Positions 8,225-18,340 of a stretch of 64,000 nucleotides of DNA are shown piece by piece. Under the pieces are notes generated by a model that was given only the letters and a program-made list of their open reading frames with translations, was not told the origin of the DNA and did not search any database. The stretch is from Mycobacterium sp. DL99 (GTDB lineage Bacteria > Actinomycetota > Actinomycetes > Mycobacteriales > Mycobacteriaceae), in assembly GCF_004762045.1 (NCBI RefSeq), contig NZ_SJOM01000007.1, positions 996,108 through 1,060,107 on the forward strand. The letters are read 5' to 3'. How positions within the stretch are numbered: position 1 is the stretch's first letter; each line of letters begins with the position of its first letter. Position numbers and translations under genes: made by a program.

Positions 8225-9063
8225 GCTATGACGCCACCCTCCGCTTCAGGCGGCTGTTCCGCAGTGTGCCCAAGACCGTCGACAACATCGGCGAGCAGGC
8301 ACTGTTCTACGGCGAGACCATGCGGTACCTGCCCAACGCGGTCAACCGCTACCGCAAGGAGACCATCCGGCTGGTAGCCGAGATGACCATGGGCGCAGGC
8401 GCCCTGGTCATGATCGGCGGAACCGTCGGTGTTGCGGCGTTCCTCACCCTGGCCTCCGGCGGCGTGATCGCGGTGCAGGGTTACTCGTCGCTCGGCAACA
8501 TCGGCATCGAGGCCCTGACCGGCTTCCTGTCGGCGTTCCTCAACGTGCGCATCGTGGCACCGGTGATCGCCGGTATCGCCCTGGCCGCCACGATCGGCGC
8601 GGGCGCCACCGCTCAGCTCGGCGCGATGCGGGTGGCCGAGGAGATCGACGCCGTCGAAGCGATGGCGGTCCATGCGGTGTCCTATCTGGTCTCGACCCGA
8701 CTGCTGGCCGGCCTGATCGCGATCGTGCCGCTGTACTCGCTGTCAGTGCTGGCCGCGTTCTTCGCCGCGCGGTTCACCACGGTGTTCATCAACGGTCAGT
8801 CGGCGGGTCTGTACGACCACTACTTCAATACGTTCCTGATACCCAGCGACCTGCTCTGGTCGTTCCTGCAGGCGATCGTGATGGCGATCGCGGTGATGCT
8901 CGTGCATACCTATTACGGCTACAACGCATCCGGCGGTCCGGTTGGTGTGGGCATTGCGGTCGGTCAGGCCGTGCGCACCTCACTGATCGTCGTCGTCACC
9001 ATCACGCTCTTCATCTCCCTGGCCGTATACGGCGCGTCCGGCAACTTCAACCTTTCCGGGTAG
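8221..9063 (+). CDS. yrbE4B: Mce4 transporter permease YrbE4B
   Basis: 280 residues, second MlaE-family permease of the Mce4 system, with an N-terminal amphipathic stretch, a hydrophobic core and the cytoplasmic signature VAEEIDAVEAMAVHAVSYL. Start ATG 8221 overlaps the yrbE4A stop, showing translational coupling that would give equal amounts of the two subunits. The stop is followed after 15 bases by mce4A. Confidence 0.93.
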   Translation: MSYDATLRFRRLFRSVPKTVDNIGEQALFYGETMRYLPNAVNRYRKETIRLVAEMTMGAGALVMIGGTVGVAAFLTLASGGVIAVQGYSSLGNIGIEALTGFLSAFLNVRIVAPVIAGIALAATIGAGATAQLGAMRVAEEIDAVEAMAVHAVSYLVSTRLLAGLIAIVPLYSLSVLAAFFAARFTTVFINGQSAGLYDHYFNTFLIPSDLLWSFLQAIVMAIAVMLVHTYYGYNASGGPVGVGIAVGQAVRTSLIVVVTITLFISLAVYGASGNFNLSG

Positions 9064-9078
9064 GTGGCAGGAATTCCT

Positions 9079-10284
9079 ATGGCAGACGCACCTTCCAAGC
9101 ACCGTCGTCATGTCAGAATCGCCGCTGCGATCCTGGCTGCGATCGTGGCCGCCGCAGTGGTCTTCACCTACCTGTCCTACACGGCGGCCTTCACGCCGAC
9201 CGACACCGTCAGCCTGACCGCGCCGCGGGCCGGCCTGGTGATGGAGCGCGACGCCAAGGTGAAATACCGCGGCATCCAGATCGGCAAGGTCACCGACATC
9301 GCCTACGCCGGTAATGAGGCGAAGCTGACGCTGTCCATCAAGCGCGGCGAGATGCGCTACATCCCGTCCAACGCCACCGTGCGGATCGCGGGCAACACGA
9401 TCTTCGGTGCGAAGTCGGTGGAGTTCCAGCCGCCTGCGCAGCCGCAGCCGACCTCGCTGCGCCCGGGTAGCACGGTGGCTGCCAAGGACGTGCAGCTCGA
9501 GGTGAACACGCTCTTCCAGACGCTGTCGGATGTGCTCAACAAGATCGACCCGGTCAGCCTGAACGCCACCCTCACCGCACTCGGCGAGGGCTTGCGCGGC
9601 CATGGTGACGATGCGGGCGCGGCCTTGTCAGGCTTGAATTCTTACCTGCAGCAACTGAACCCGAAGTTGCCGACGCTGCAGGAGGACTTTGCCAAGGCCG
9701 CGGTGGTGGCCAACATCTACGGCGACGCCGGACCGGACCTGGCCCGGATCGTCGACAACGTGCCGGCGCTGAACAAGACGATCGTCGACGAGAAGACCAA
9801 TCTCAACGCCACTCTGCTGGCGGCCACCGGGCTGGCCAACAATGGCACCGCCACCCTGGAACCGGCGGCTGACGACTACATCGCGGCGATCCAGCGGTTG
9901 CGGGCACCGCTTAAGGTCCTCGGCGACTACTCCCCGGAGTTGGGTTGCCTCCTGAAAGGCATGGCAATCAGCGTTGATCGGTTCGCCCCGATCATCGGCG
10001 GTATCCGCCCAGGACTGTTCGTCAACTCCAACTTCCTGCCGGGGTCCCCGGGCTACACCTATCCCGAGAGCCTGCCAATGGTGAATGCCTCCGGCGGACC
10101 GAACTGCCGCGGCCTTCCCGACGTGCCTACCAAGCAGTACGGCGGTACCTGGTATCACAGCCCGTTCGTGGTCACCGACAACGCGTACGTTCCGTACCAG
10201 CCGAACACCGAGGTGCAGTTCGACGCACCCGCGACGCTGCAGTTCTTGTTCAACGGCGCGTTCGCAGAAAGGGACCGATTCTGA
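9079..10284 (+). CDS. mce4A: Mce family protein Mce4A
   Basis: 401 residues: short basic N-terminus, one membrane anchor (about residues 11-35), then an MCE/MlaD domain recognisable by GLVMERDAKVKYRGIQIGKV and IAGNTIFGAKSVEF, a helical region, and a C-terminal region with paired cysteines (LGCLLKG, NCRGLPD). Six such subunits make the periplasm-spanning tunnel that carries cholesterol from the outer membrane to YrbE4AB. ATG 9079 is preferred over GTG 9064 because AGGA lies 6 bases ahead of it. It ends by sharing one base with mce4B. Confidence 0.92.
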   Translation: MADAPSKHRRHVRIAAAILAAIVAAAVVFTYLSYTAAFTPTDTVSLTAPRAGLVMERDAKVKYRGIQIGKVTDIAYAGNEAKLTLSIKRGEMRYIPSNATVRIAGNTIFGAKSVEFQPPAQPQPTSLRPGSTVAAKDVQLEVNTLFQTLSDVLNKIDPVSLNATLTALGEGLRGHGDDAGAALSGLNSYLQQLNPKLPTLQEDFAKAAVVANIYGDAGPDLARIVDNVPALNKTIVDEKTNLNATLLAATGLANNGTATLEPAADDYIAAIQRLRAPLKVLGDYSPELGCLLKGMAISVDRFAPIIGGIRPGLFVNSNFLPGSPGYTYPESLPMVNASGGPNCRGLPDVPTKQYGGTWYHSPFVVTDNAYVPYQPNTEVQFDAPATLQFLFNGAFAERDRF

Positions 10285-11333
10285 TGGCGTCCGGCGCGGG
10301 TACTGATCGGACCATGCTCAAGGTCGGCATCTTCACGGTTGCGATGCTGCTGGTGGCGGCCATGCTGGTGGTGGTCTTTGGCGAGTTCCGCTTCGCCGCG
10401 GCCCACGATTACCACGCCACGTTCAGCGAGGCGTCGCGGCTGAAGGCCGGGCAGGACGTCCGCATCGCCGGGGTTCCGGTGGGCAAGGTCAACGCGGTGA
10501 AGCTCAACTCCGACAACACCGTTGATGTCAGCTTCGACGTCAACAAGCGGTATCAGCTCTACACCTCGAGCCAGGCCAAGGTGCGCTACCTGAATCTCGT
10601 CGGCGATCGTTTCCTGGAGATCACCTCGGGCCCAGGGGAACTGCGCAAGCTGGCGCCCGGCGGGACAATCCCGGCCCAGAACACCCAGCCGGCCCTGGAC
10701 CTCGATGCGCTGTTGGGCGGATTGCGGCCGGTGCTCAAAGGACTGGACGGCGCGAAGGTCAACGAGATCTCCAATGCGGTGATCGAGATGCTGCAGGGCC
10801 AGGGCGGCGCGTTGGCGAACATGCTGACCAGCACCGGCGCTTTCACCCAGAACCTGGCCGCCCGCGATCAGCTCATCGGCGACGTGATCACGAACCTCAA
10901 CACCGTGCTGAGCACGGTGGACGAGAAGGGCTCTCAGTTCGACACCAGCGTCGACGAGCTGCAGAAGCTGATCACCGGTCTGGCCGAGGGGCGCGATCCG
11001 ATCGCCGGTGCGATCGCTCCGCTGGCCTCGGCTGAGAACGACCTGACCGACATGCTGGAGAAGTCCCGCCGTCCGCTGCAGGGGGTCATCGAGAATGTCC
11101 GCCCGCTTGCGCAGCGCCTGGACGAGCGGAAGGGCGATGTCAACAAGGTCATCGAGCCGCTGGCCGAGAACTACCTGCGGCTCAACGCACTCGGAGCCTA
11201 CGGCTCGTTCTTCAACATCTTCTACTGCTCGGTTCGGTTGAAGGTCAATGGACCGGCAGGCAGCGACATCCTGATTCCGTTCGGCGGCCCGCCGGACCCG
11301 TCCAAGGGGAGGTGTGCGCCGACGAATGAGTAG
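10284..11333 (+). CDS. mce4B: Mce family protein Mce4B
   Basis: 349 residues with an N-terminal transmembrane anchor, the MCE domain (ASRLKAGQDVRIAGVPVGKV, VRYLNLVGDRFLEI) and a long alpha-helical second half. The ATG shares its first base with the mce4A TGA stop. Second subunit of the Mce4 cholesterol tunnel; the C-terminus carries two cysteines (FYCSV and RCAP) that could form a disulfide outside the membrane. Confidence 0.92.
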   Translation: MASGAGTDRTMLKVGIFTVAMLLVAAMLVVVFGEFRFAAAHDYHATFSEASRLKAGQDVRIAGVPVGKVNAVKLNSDNTVDVSFDVNKRYQLYTSSQAKVRYLNLVGDRFLEITSGPGELRKLAPGGTIPAQNTQPALDLDALLGGLRPVLKGLDGAKVNEISNAVIEMLQGQGGALANMLTSTGAFTQNLAARDQLIGDVITNLNTVLSTVDEKGSQFDTSVDELQKLITGLAEGRDPIAGAIAPLASAENDLTDMLEKSRRPLQGVIENVRPLAQRLDERKGDVNKVIEPLAENYLRLNALGAYGSFFNIFYCSVRLKVNGPAGSDILIPFGGPPDPSKGRCAPTNE

Positions 11334-12384
11334 TTCGCGTGAGTCGAATCCCGTGCGCACCGGGATTCTCGGCATCTTCGTGGTGGCGTGTCTGGTCCTG
11401 GTGTCGTTCGGCTATACCGGCCTGCCGTTCTTCCCGCAGGGCAAGCAGTTCGAGGCTTATTTCAGCGATGCCGGCGGGATCTCGCCGGGCAACGACGTCA
11501 ACATCTCGGGCATCACGGTCGGCAAGGTCACCGGGATCGCCCTGGCCGGCGACGCGGCCAAAGTCAAGTTCACCGTGGACCGCAACATCAAGGTCGGCGA
11601 CCAATCGCTGGTGGCGATCAAGACTGATACGGTGCTCGGCCAGAAGTCGCTTTCGGTAACTCCGAAGGGCGTCGGTACGTCGACGGTTATCCCATTGGGA
11701 CGCACCACGACTCCGTACACGCTGAACACTGCGCTGCAGGATCTCGGGCAGAACGTCAGCGAGTTGGACAAGCCGAAGTTCGAGCAGGCGCTGCAGACGT
11801 TGACCGACACGTTGCGTGACGCCACCCCGCAGTTGCGCGGTGCACTGGACGGCGTCACGAACCTGTCCCGCACCATCAACAAGCGGGACGAGGCCCTCGA
11901 GGGGTTGTTGACCCACGCCAAGCGGGTGTCGGATCTCCTGGCCAAGCGAGCCGGGCAGGTGAACCAGCTGCTGACCGACGGCAATCAGCTGTTCGCCGCG
12001 CTTGATGAACGCCGACAGGCGCTGAGCAATCTGATCGCCGGTATCGACGATGTGTCGCGTCAGCTTTCGGGATTCGTCGCCGACAACCGCAAGGAGTTCA
12101 AGCCCGCGCTGGAGAAGCTCAATCTGGTGATGGACAACCTGCTGGAGCGGCGCGAGCACATCGGCGAGGCGCTCAAGCGCTTGCCGGGGTATGCCACCGC
12201 GCTGGGCGAGGTCGTCGGCTCCGGTCCGGGCTTCCAGATCAACCTGTACGGCCTGCCGCCGGCCGGGATGGCCGAGGTGCTGCTGGACACCTACTTCCAG
12301 CCGGGCAAACTGCCCGACAGCCTGTCCGATATGTTGCGCGGCTACATTTCCGAGCGAACGATCGTTAGGCCGAAATCGCCATGA
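11326..12384 (+). CDS. mce4C: Mce family protein Mce4C
   Basis: 352 residues: membrane anchor near residues 10-30, MCE domain (GGISPGNDVNISGITVGKV, TDTVLGQKSLSV), then helices with many charged heptads suitable for a coiled hexameric barrel. ATG 11326 lies 13 bases after GGGGAGG; the GTG at 11314 is too close to that ribosome site. It overlaps mce4B by 8 bases and mce4D by 4. Confidence 0.91.
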   Translation: MSSSRESNPVRTGILGIFVVACLVLVSFGYTGLPFFPQGKQFEAYFSDAGGISPGNDVNISGITVGKVTGIALAGDAAKVKFTVDRNIKVGDQSLVAIKTDTVLGQKSLSVTPKGVGTSTVIPLGRTTTPYTLNTALQDLGQNVSELDKPKFEQALQTLTDTLRDATPQLRGALDGVTNLSRTINKRDEALEGLLTHAKRVSDLLAKRAGQVNQLLTDGNQLFAALDERRQALSNLIAGIDDVSRQLSGFVADNRKEFKPALEKLNLVMDNLLERREHIGEALKRLPGYATALGEVVGSGPGFQINLYGLPPAGMAEVLLDTYFQPGKLPDSLSDMLRGYISERTIVRPKSP

Positions 12385-13766
12385 CCCAACAGAATTCGGT
12401 ATCCGGTCGCAACCGGTGGTTGCGCATTGCGCTGGCCGCAGTGCTGCTGGCGGTCCTCGCCGTCGGCGTGTACCAGGTGTGGCCGTCACGCACCGGCCCC
12501 AAGCTCACCGCGTACTTCACCAACGCTGTCGGGTTGTACCCCGGCGACGAGGTGCGGATCGTCGGCGTGCCGGTGGGCACGATCGACTCCATCGAACCGC
12601 GGCCTTCGGATGTCAAGATCGAGATGACCCTGGACCGCGGCGTCAAGGTGCCTGCCGATGCCAAGGCGCTGATCCTGTCGCCGAACCTGGTGTCGGCCAG
12701 GTTCATTCAGCTGACTCCCGCCTACACGGAGGGCGACGTGATCGCCGACGGCGCGTCGATCGGACTCGATCGCACCGCCGTGCCCGTCGAATGGGACGAG
12801 GTCAAGGAGCAACTCACCCAGCTCAGTTCGCAACTCGGACCGCAGGCCAACTCGGTGCAGGGCCCGATCGCGGCGTTCGTCGACCAGGCCGCGACGACGT
12901 TCGACGGCAACGGCGACTCGTTCCGCAATGCGCTGCGTGAGTTGTCCCAAACCGCTGGGCGGCTGGGAGATTCGCGTACCGATCTGTTCGGCACGGTGAA
13001 GAACCTGCAGATCCTCGTCGACGCGCTGTCCAACAGCAACGAACAGATCGTGCAGTTCACCAATCACGTGGCGTCGGTGTCGCAGGTGCTGGCGGACAGT
13101 GCCAGTGGTCTCGACGAGACCCTGGGCACGCTGAATCAGGCCCTCGGTGACGTCCGCGGTTTCCTGAACGAGAACAACGATGCGCTGATCGCCCAGGTGG
13201 GCAAGCTGGCCGACTTCACCCAGATTCTCACCGACCACAGTGACGACATCGAACAGATCCTGCACGTCACGCCCAACGGCCTGGCGAACTTCTACAACAT
13301 CTACAACCCGGCGCAGGGCACCGTTGGTGGGCTCCTGACCCTGCCGAACTTCGCCAACCCCGTGCAGTTCCTGTGCGGCGGCAACTTCGACACCGGCACC
13401 ACCCCGGACAACTACAAACGCGCCGAGATCTGCCGGCAGCGGATGGGTCCGGTGCTGCGCCGCATCACGATGAACTATCCGCCGGTGTTGTTCCATCCCA
13501 TCAACAGCATCACTGCCTACAAGGGGCAGATCCAATATGACACCCCCGAAACTGAAGCAAAGTCGGAGACGCCGGTGCCTTACCTGCAGTGGCAGAACGC
13601 TCCTGGCGTAACCCCGCCGCAGATCCCGCCGGACGCGACGCTGAGCTCGTTGATCCTGCCACCGGATGCACCGGCGCCCGCAGCCGGAACCGGGGTGGGG
13701 CCCGCACCTGGACCCGCGCCGGCGCCTGCCGCGTCCGCACCCGCTGAGGCTGGTGCCGGCGGATGA
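12381..13766 (+). CDS. mce4D: Mce family protein Mce4D
   Basis: 461 residues with N-terminal anchor, MCE domain (GLYPGDEVRIVGVPVGTI, SPNLVSARFIQLTP), helical region and a C-terminal tail rich in proline and alanine. A cysteine pair (FLCGG and EICRQ) lies in the C-terminal half. Low-complexity Pro/Ala tails are usual in Mce C and D type subunits and may reach into the cell envelope. ATGA coupling at both ends (with mce4C and mce4E). Confidence 0.92.
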   Translation: MTQQNSVSGRNRWLRIALAAVLLAVLAVGVYQVWPSRTGPKLTAYFTNAVGLYPGDEVRIVGVPVGTIDSIEPRPSDVKIEMTLDRGVKVPADAKALILSPNLVSARFIQLTPAYTEGDVIADGASIGLDRTAVPVEWDEVKEQLTQLSSQLGPQANSVQGPIAAFVDQAATTFDGNGDSFRNALRELSQTAGRLGDSRTDLFGTVKNLQILVDALSNSNEQIVQFTNHVASVSQVLADSASGLDETLGTLNQALGDVRGFLNENNDALIAQVGKLADFTQILTDHSDDIEQILHVTPNGLANFYNIYNPAQGTVGGLLTLPNFANPVQFLCGGNFDTGTTPDNYKRAEICRQRMGPVLRRITMNYPPVLFHPINSITAYKGQIQYDTPETEAKSETPVPYLQWQNAPGVTPPQIPPDATLSSLILPPDAPAPAAGTGVGPAPGPAPAPAASAPAEAGAGG

Positions 13767-14959
13767 CGAAGGGTAAAGCATTGAGGGGCAAGGCATCACG
13801 GATCGGTGGCCGTACGCTGGCGATCGGCAGCGGCGCGGTGCTGCTGGCCGGCTGCCAGTTCGGCGGACTCAACTCGCTGAACATGCCGGGTACCGCCGGG
13901 CACGGGCCCGGTTCCTACACCATCACCGTGCAGTTGCCCGATGTGGCGACCCTGCCGCAGAACTCGCCGGTGATGGTCGACGACGTCACCGTCGGCAGCG
14001 TGTCGGGTGTGGATGCGATCCAGCGCTCGGACGGCACCTTCTATGCGGCGGTGCAACTGTCGCTGGATGGTGACGTGAAGCTCCCGGCGAATGCCGTTGC
14101 GCGCGTTGCCCAGACATCGCTGCTCGGCTCCCAGCACATCGAGTTGGCCGAACCTGTCGATCGACCGGCCGAGGGGCGCCTGGTTCAGGGTTCCAACATC
14201 TCGCTGTCCCAGAGCGATCGTTATCCGACCACCGAGGAAGTGCTCTCATCGCTGGGCATGGTGGTCAACAAGGGCAATCTCGGTGCGCTGCAGGACATCA
14301 CCGATGAGGCCTACGCGGCGGTCGCCGGGCGGGCCGGCACCTTCGCCGATCTGATCCCGCGGCTGGCCGAGTTGACTTCCTCGTTGGATCGGCAGACCAA
14401 CGACATTATTGCCGCGGCCGACGGGTTGAACCGGTTTGCTTCGATCCTGGCCCGGAGCCAGGACAGCCTGGGCCGCACGCTCGACACGCTGCCCGGCGCG
14501 CTCAAGGTGCTCAATGACAACCGGTCCAACATCGTCGAAGCCTTCACCGCGCTGCGCGGCTTCGCCCAGGTCGGCTCGCGGATTCTGTCGCAGACCAAGG
14601 ACGATTTTGCGGCCGATATGAAGGATCTCTATCCGGTGATCAAGGCGCTCAACGACAACGCTGACGACTTGATCAAGAACCTGGAGTTCATTCCGACGTT
14701 CCCGTTCCACTACAAGTATCTGCGCCAGGCGGTGCGAGGCGACTACTTGAACGTGTACGTCACCTTTGACCTGACCCTGCGCCGGTTCGGTGAGTCGATC
14801 TTCACCACCGGGGGCTTCGACCCGAACATGAAGCACCTCAGTGAGGTGATCAATCCGCCGGACTTCCTGACCGGGGCGATGGCCAACCTGTCCGGCCAGG
14901 CCGCCGATCCGTTCAAGATCCCGGCCGGAACTGCCACCCAGCACGAGGAGAAGCCGTAA
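13763..14959 (+). CDS. mce4E: Mce family lipoprotein Mce4E (LprN)
   Basis: 398 residues. The N-terminus is a lipoprotein signal: basic residues, hydrophobic stretch and lipobox LLAGC with the acylated cysteine at position 31. The MCE domain follows (SPVMVDDVTVGSVSGV, QTSLLGSQHIEL). Every mce operon has one lipidated subunit at the E position, and the M. tuberculosis orthologue is LprN. It overlaps mce4D by 4 bases and shares one base with mce4F. Confidence 0.93.
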   Translation: MTKGKALRGKASRIGGRTLAIGSGAVLLAGCQFGGLNSLNMPGTAGHGPGSYTITVQLPDVATLPQNSPVMVDDVTVGSVSGVDAIQRSDGTFYAAVQLSLDGDVKLPANAVARVAQTSLLGSQHIELAEPVDRPAEGRLVQGSNISLSQSDRYPTTEEVLSSLGMVVNKGNLGALQDITDEAYAAVAGRAGTFADLIPRLAELTSSLDRQTNDIIAAADGLNRFASILARSQDSLGRTLDTLPGALKVLNDNRSNIVEAFTALRGFAQVGSRILSQTKDDFAADMKDLYPVIKALNDNADDLIKNLEFIPTFPFHYKYLRQAVRGDYLNVYVTFDLTLRRFGESIFTTGGFDPNMKHLSEVINPPDFLTGAMANLSGQAADPFKIPAGTATQHEEKP

Positions 14960-16659
14960 TGATCGACCGGCTCACCCGTATGCAGCTGATGATCTTCGGG
15001 GTCGTCACCGTCCTGACCGTCGGTGCGATTTCGCTGTTCTATCTGCACCTGCCCGCTGCGGTGGGAATCGGCACCTATCACGTCAACGCCAACTTCCTGG
15101 CCGGTGGCGGGATCTACCAGAACGCCAATGTCACCTACCGCGGTGTCACGGTGGGACGGGTGGATTCGGTGGGCCTGGCAACCGATGGCGTGGTCGCCAG
15201 GATGCAGCTGAACAGCAACACGGCGATCCCGGACAATGTGACCGCGACAGTGAAGAGTGTCTCGGCCGTCGGTGAGCAGTACATCGATCTGATCCCGCCG
15301 GAGTCACCGTCGACCAACAAGCTGCGCAATGGCGCCACCATCGAACAGCAGAACACCCGGGTCGGCCAGGACATCGCCGGGTTGCTGCACGAAGCCGACA
15401 CCCTGGTCAGCAGCATCGGCAACAGCCGTTTGCAGGATCTGCTGCGTGAGACATTCAAGGCGTTCAACGGGTCGGGGCCGGAGCTGGCTCGGCTGATCGA
15501 ATCGTCACGGCTGCTGATCGACGAGGCCAACGCCAACTACGGTCAGACCACTCAGCTGATCGACCAGGCCGGGCCGTTCCTGGAAGCGCAGATACGCAGC
15601 GGCGACAACATCCGGTCGTTGGCCGACGGGTTGGCCCGTTTCACCGGCGAGGTCAACAAGGCCGATCCGCAGCTGCGCACCACCCTCAAGACTGTTCCGG
15701 GCGCCACCGAGGCTGCCAATACCGCGTTCACTGGTATCCGGCCGACGTTCCCGGTGCTGGCGGCCAACCTGGCCAACGTCGGCCGGATCGGCGTGATCTA
15801 CAGCAAGTCGATCGAGCAGGCGCTGGTGGTCTTCCCGGCGCTGATCGCTGCGCTGCAGACCGTGGCCGGCGGGGCACCTGCCGACGAGGGCGCCAAGCTG
15901 GACTTCAAGATCGACCTGCAGGACCCGCCGCCGTGCTCGACAGGCTTCATCCCGGCGACCTCGATCAGGTCACCGGCCGACGAGACGCTGCGCGAGCTTC
16001 CGTCCGATCTGTACTGCAAGACCGCGCAGAATGATCCGGCAGTGGTTCGCGGTGCGCGTAACTACCCGTGCATGGAGTTCCCAGGAAAGCGGGCACCCAC
16101 CATCCAGCTGTGCCGCGATCCCAAGGGCTATGTGCCACTGGGCAGTAACCCCTGGCGCGGTCCGCCGGTGCCCTACGGGACACCGATCGAGGACGGGCGC
16201 AACATCCTGCCGCCCAACAAGTTCCCGAACATCCCGCCGCAGGTCGATCCGGACCCGGGCCCGCCGGCGGTGCAGTTGCCGCCCGGGGTTCAACCAGGGC
16301 CGGGCCCGGCGCCGCACGCGCCGTTCCCGCTACCGGTGCCGCCCAACAAGCCGGGAACACCGCCGCCGCCGTGGCCGTACTTCGCGCCGCCGGACCAGAT
16401 CGTGCCGCCGTACGGCCGGACGCCTCCGGGAGCACCCGAAGCCGCACCGGCGCCGGAAGCGCCGGCACCGGCTCCTGAAGCGCCCTTGCCGGCCGAGGCA
16501 CCACCTCTGGCCAGCGCTCCCGGGATCGGCACCTACGATCAGCACAGTGGGGTCTTCGCAGACGCCGAAGGAGGCACCGGTGTGTACGCAGCCGGCGCCG
16601 ACAAGTTGGCACCCGCGGAGACCTGGGTAGACCTGATGCTGGATCCAAGGCAGGCTTGA
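14959..16659 (+). CDS. mce4F: Mce family protein Mce4F
   Basis: 566 residues, the longest subunit. Membrane anchor at about residues 8-30, MCE domain (GGGIYQNANVTYRGVTVGRV, SAVGEQYIDLIPP), a helical region, four cysteines, and a C-terminal region of about 140 residues dominated by proline and alanine. Last of the six core subunits. The C-terminal Pro/Ala stretch is compositionally biased and explains several long spurious frames on both strands. Confidence 0.92.
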   Translation: MIDRLTRMQLMIFGVVTVLTVGAISLFYLHLPAAVGIGTYHVNANFLAGGGIYQNANVTYRGVTVGRVDSVGLATDGVVARMQLNSNTAIPDNVTATVKSVSAVGEQYIDLIPPESPSTNKLRNGATIEQQNTRVGQDIAGLLHEADTLVSSIGNSRLQDLLRETFKAFNGSGPELARLIESSRLLIDEANANYGQTTQLIDQAGPFLEAQIRSGDNIRSLADGLARFTGEVNKADPQLRTTLKTVPGATEAANTAFTGIRPTFPVLAANLANVGRIGVIYSKSIEQALVVFPALIAALQTVAGGAPADEGAKLDFKIDLQDPPPCSTGFIPATSIRSPADETLRELPSDLYCKTAQNDPAVVRGARNYPCMEFPGKRAPTIQLCRDPKGYVPLGSNPWRGPPVPYGTPIEDGRNILPPNKFPNIPPQVDPDPGPPAVQLPPGVQPGPGPAPHAPFPLPVPPNKPGTPPPPWPYFAPPDQIVPPYGRTPPGAPEAAPAPEAPAPAPEAPLPAEAPPLASAPGIGTYDQHSGVFADAEGGTGVYAAGADKLAPAETWVDLMLDPRQA

Positions 16660-17357
16660 TGACGGAAGAAACGGCCTCGAACCAGAGGCCGGTGCGTAGG
16701 CGCGCGTCCAGGGCGGCCGGCCCGACCGGGGCCGCAACCGCCGTAGAGGTGACGGCACCCACCGTGGTGGTCGATTCATTGACCAGCACGGCGACCAGGG
16801 CGCCGCAACTGACGCCACTCAAGGCGCCGCCCCGGCGACGTGCCCACGGCAGCCTGGTGGCGTTGGTGACGGTCCTGGTCCTCGCGGTGTCCACCGCGGC
16901 GCTGGGAGTGCTGGCCTACGTCATGCGCGATCAGCAGCATGCGGTGGATGCCGTGCAGGCCCGCGACGAGAACTTCGTCGCCGCCGGTAAGCAGACCGTG
17001 ATCAACATGTTCAGCTACACCCAGGACACGATCGACGAGAGCGTCAACCGCTTCATCGACGGCACCAGCGGCCCACTGCGCGACATGATGAGCCAGGGGA
17101 GCAACGCCGACAACCTCAAGGCGCTGTTCCGTGACACCAATGCGAGCTCGGAGGCGGTGATCAACGCCGCGGCGCTGGAGAAGGTCGACGAGATCGCCGG
17201 GAACGCCTCGGTGCTGGTGGCGGTGCGCGTCACGGTCACCGACGTGGACGGCGTCAATTCTCCGACCCGGCCGTACCGCCTGCGGGTGATCGTTCACGAG
17301 GACGACAACGGGCACATGACCGGATATGACCTCAAGTACCCCGACGGTGGAAACTGA
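16659..17357 (+). CDS. mas4A: Mce-associated membrane protein Mas4A
   Basis: 232 residues: a basic, disordered N-terminus, one transmembrane helix at about residues 65-90 (LVALVTVLVLAVSTAALGVL) and an extracytoplasmic NTF2-like domain. The orthologue is Rv3493c. Mas proteins are encoded at the end of mce operons and are thought to stabilise or assist the transporter. Start ATG 16659 shares a base with the mce4F stop; the TTG three bases earlier is unnecessary. Confidence 0.88.
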   Translation: MTEETASNQRPVRRRASRAAGPTGAATAVEVTAPTVVVDSLTSTATRAPQLTPLKAPPRRRAHGSLVALVTVLVLAVSTAALGVLAYVMRDQQHAVDAVQARDENFVAAGKQTVINMFSYTQDTIDESVNRFIDGTSGPLRDMMSQGSNADNLKALFRDTNASSEAVINAAALEKVDEIAGNASVLVAVRVTVTDVDGVNSPTRPYRLRVIVHEDDNGHMTGYDLKYPDGGN

Positions 17358-17842
17358 TGCGCTCGAAGCTCTTTGGCCTGCTGATCGGCCTTCTGACGGT
17401 GGCGTTCGTCGCGCTGGGAGCAGTCGGCGGATCGCTGTACTGGAACCGCGTGACGCAACGCGGCCAGGAGGCCACCCGGGCCGAGTTGCCCGCCGTGGCG
17501 GCCGATCAGATCCCGAAGGTGTTCGGCTACGACTATCAGACCGTCGAGCGCAGCTTGATGGAAACCTATCCGCTGCTCGCCCCGGACTTCCGGCAACAGT
17601 TCGAACAGGACGCGACCGCCAAGGTCATCCCTGAGGCACGCAAGCGTCAGCTCGTCGTCCAGATCAGCGTCGTCGGCATCGGCGTCATGACCGCAGAACG
17701 CGAGTCGGGATCGGTGCTGGTGTACATGAACCGCACGGTGACGGATCAGTCTCGCCAGCCGTTGTACGACGGCAGCCGGTTGAAGGTCGACTACCGCAAG
17801 ATCGGCGGGGACTGGCTGATCAACGCGATCAACCCGATCTAG
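17357..17842 (+). CDS. mas4B: Mce-associated membrane protein Mas4B
   Basis: 161 residues with an N-terminal transmembrane helix (about residues 4-25) and an NTF2-like extracytoplasmic domain related to Mas4A. Its start shares one base with the mas4A stop. Orthologous to Rv3492c, the last gene of the mce4 operon. It closes the cluster: the next 498 bases hold no convincing gene. Confidence 0.88.
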   Translation: MRSKLFGLLIGLLTVAFVALGAVGGSLYWNRVTQRGQEATRAELPAVAADQIPKVFGYDYQTVERSLMETYPLLAPDFRQQFEQDATAKVIPEARKRQLVVQISVVGIGVMTAERESGSVLVYMNRTVTDQSRQPLYDGSRLKVDYRKIGGDWLINAINPI

Positions 17843-18340
17843 ACATTCGACGGTAACTGGACACGTCGGGGCGCTCACCCGCTCGACGTGCAACTCGCGC
17901 TGCACTGAATCGGCGCAGGCGGCATCGCCGCCACGGGGAGTTTGGTCCCCGCCTTCACTCCCGATGTGACCGGACGTCGTCCGGTACAAGTTTCCGTGGA
18001 TTCTTCTGATGTACGCGCCGTCGCTGGGCTTGTTCGGCTTTCTCCTGCGTTTGGTTCACGCCATGCGTCCGCTATGGGTACGTGTCCGTACCGGATGGTA
18101 TATATTGGCGGTTGTCGTAATTATTGAGCCGGTAACCGCAGGTTGATCGCCGAAGTGCCGGGTACTGATTCGCGGAGTCGCGGCTGGCCCAGCGCGACGT
18201 ACCGGCGTGCCGCGTTGCGGAAAGGTGCGCCTCCGGACGGGCCGGGACCGGTCACCGATGTACGACACGGCGCCTCGATGTGAATGCCAATTCTGTCAAC
18301 TATTGGGCCCGGGTAATGCCGTTCTGTGCAAGGAAGGCTT
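17843..18340. other. 498-bp gene-free region between mce4 operon and P450 island
   Basis: No open frame here has a plausible start, ribosome site and amino-acid composition. A 7-bp inverted repeat, CACGTCG/CGACGTG (17862-17868 and 17884-17890), just after mas4B is a weak terminator candidate. A distinctly AT-rich patch at about 18098-18127 (GGTATATATTGG, GTAATTATTGAG) stands out from the GC-rich surroundings and probably contains the promoter of the downstream P450 gene; no clear -35/-10 pair can be fixed. Confidence 0.5.

Noticed and set aside
16200..16530. Repetitive-looking DNA in the mce4F 3' end
   Set aside because: It is the proline/alanine-rich C-terminal coding region, a usual feature of F-type Mce proteins, not a mobile or satellite repeat.
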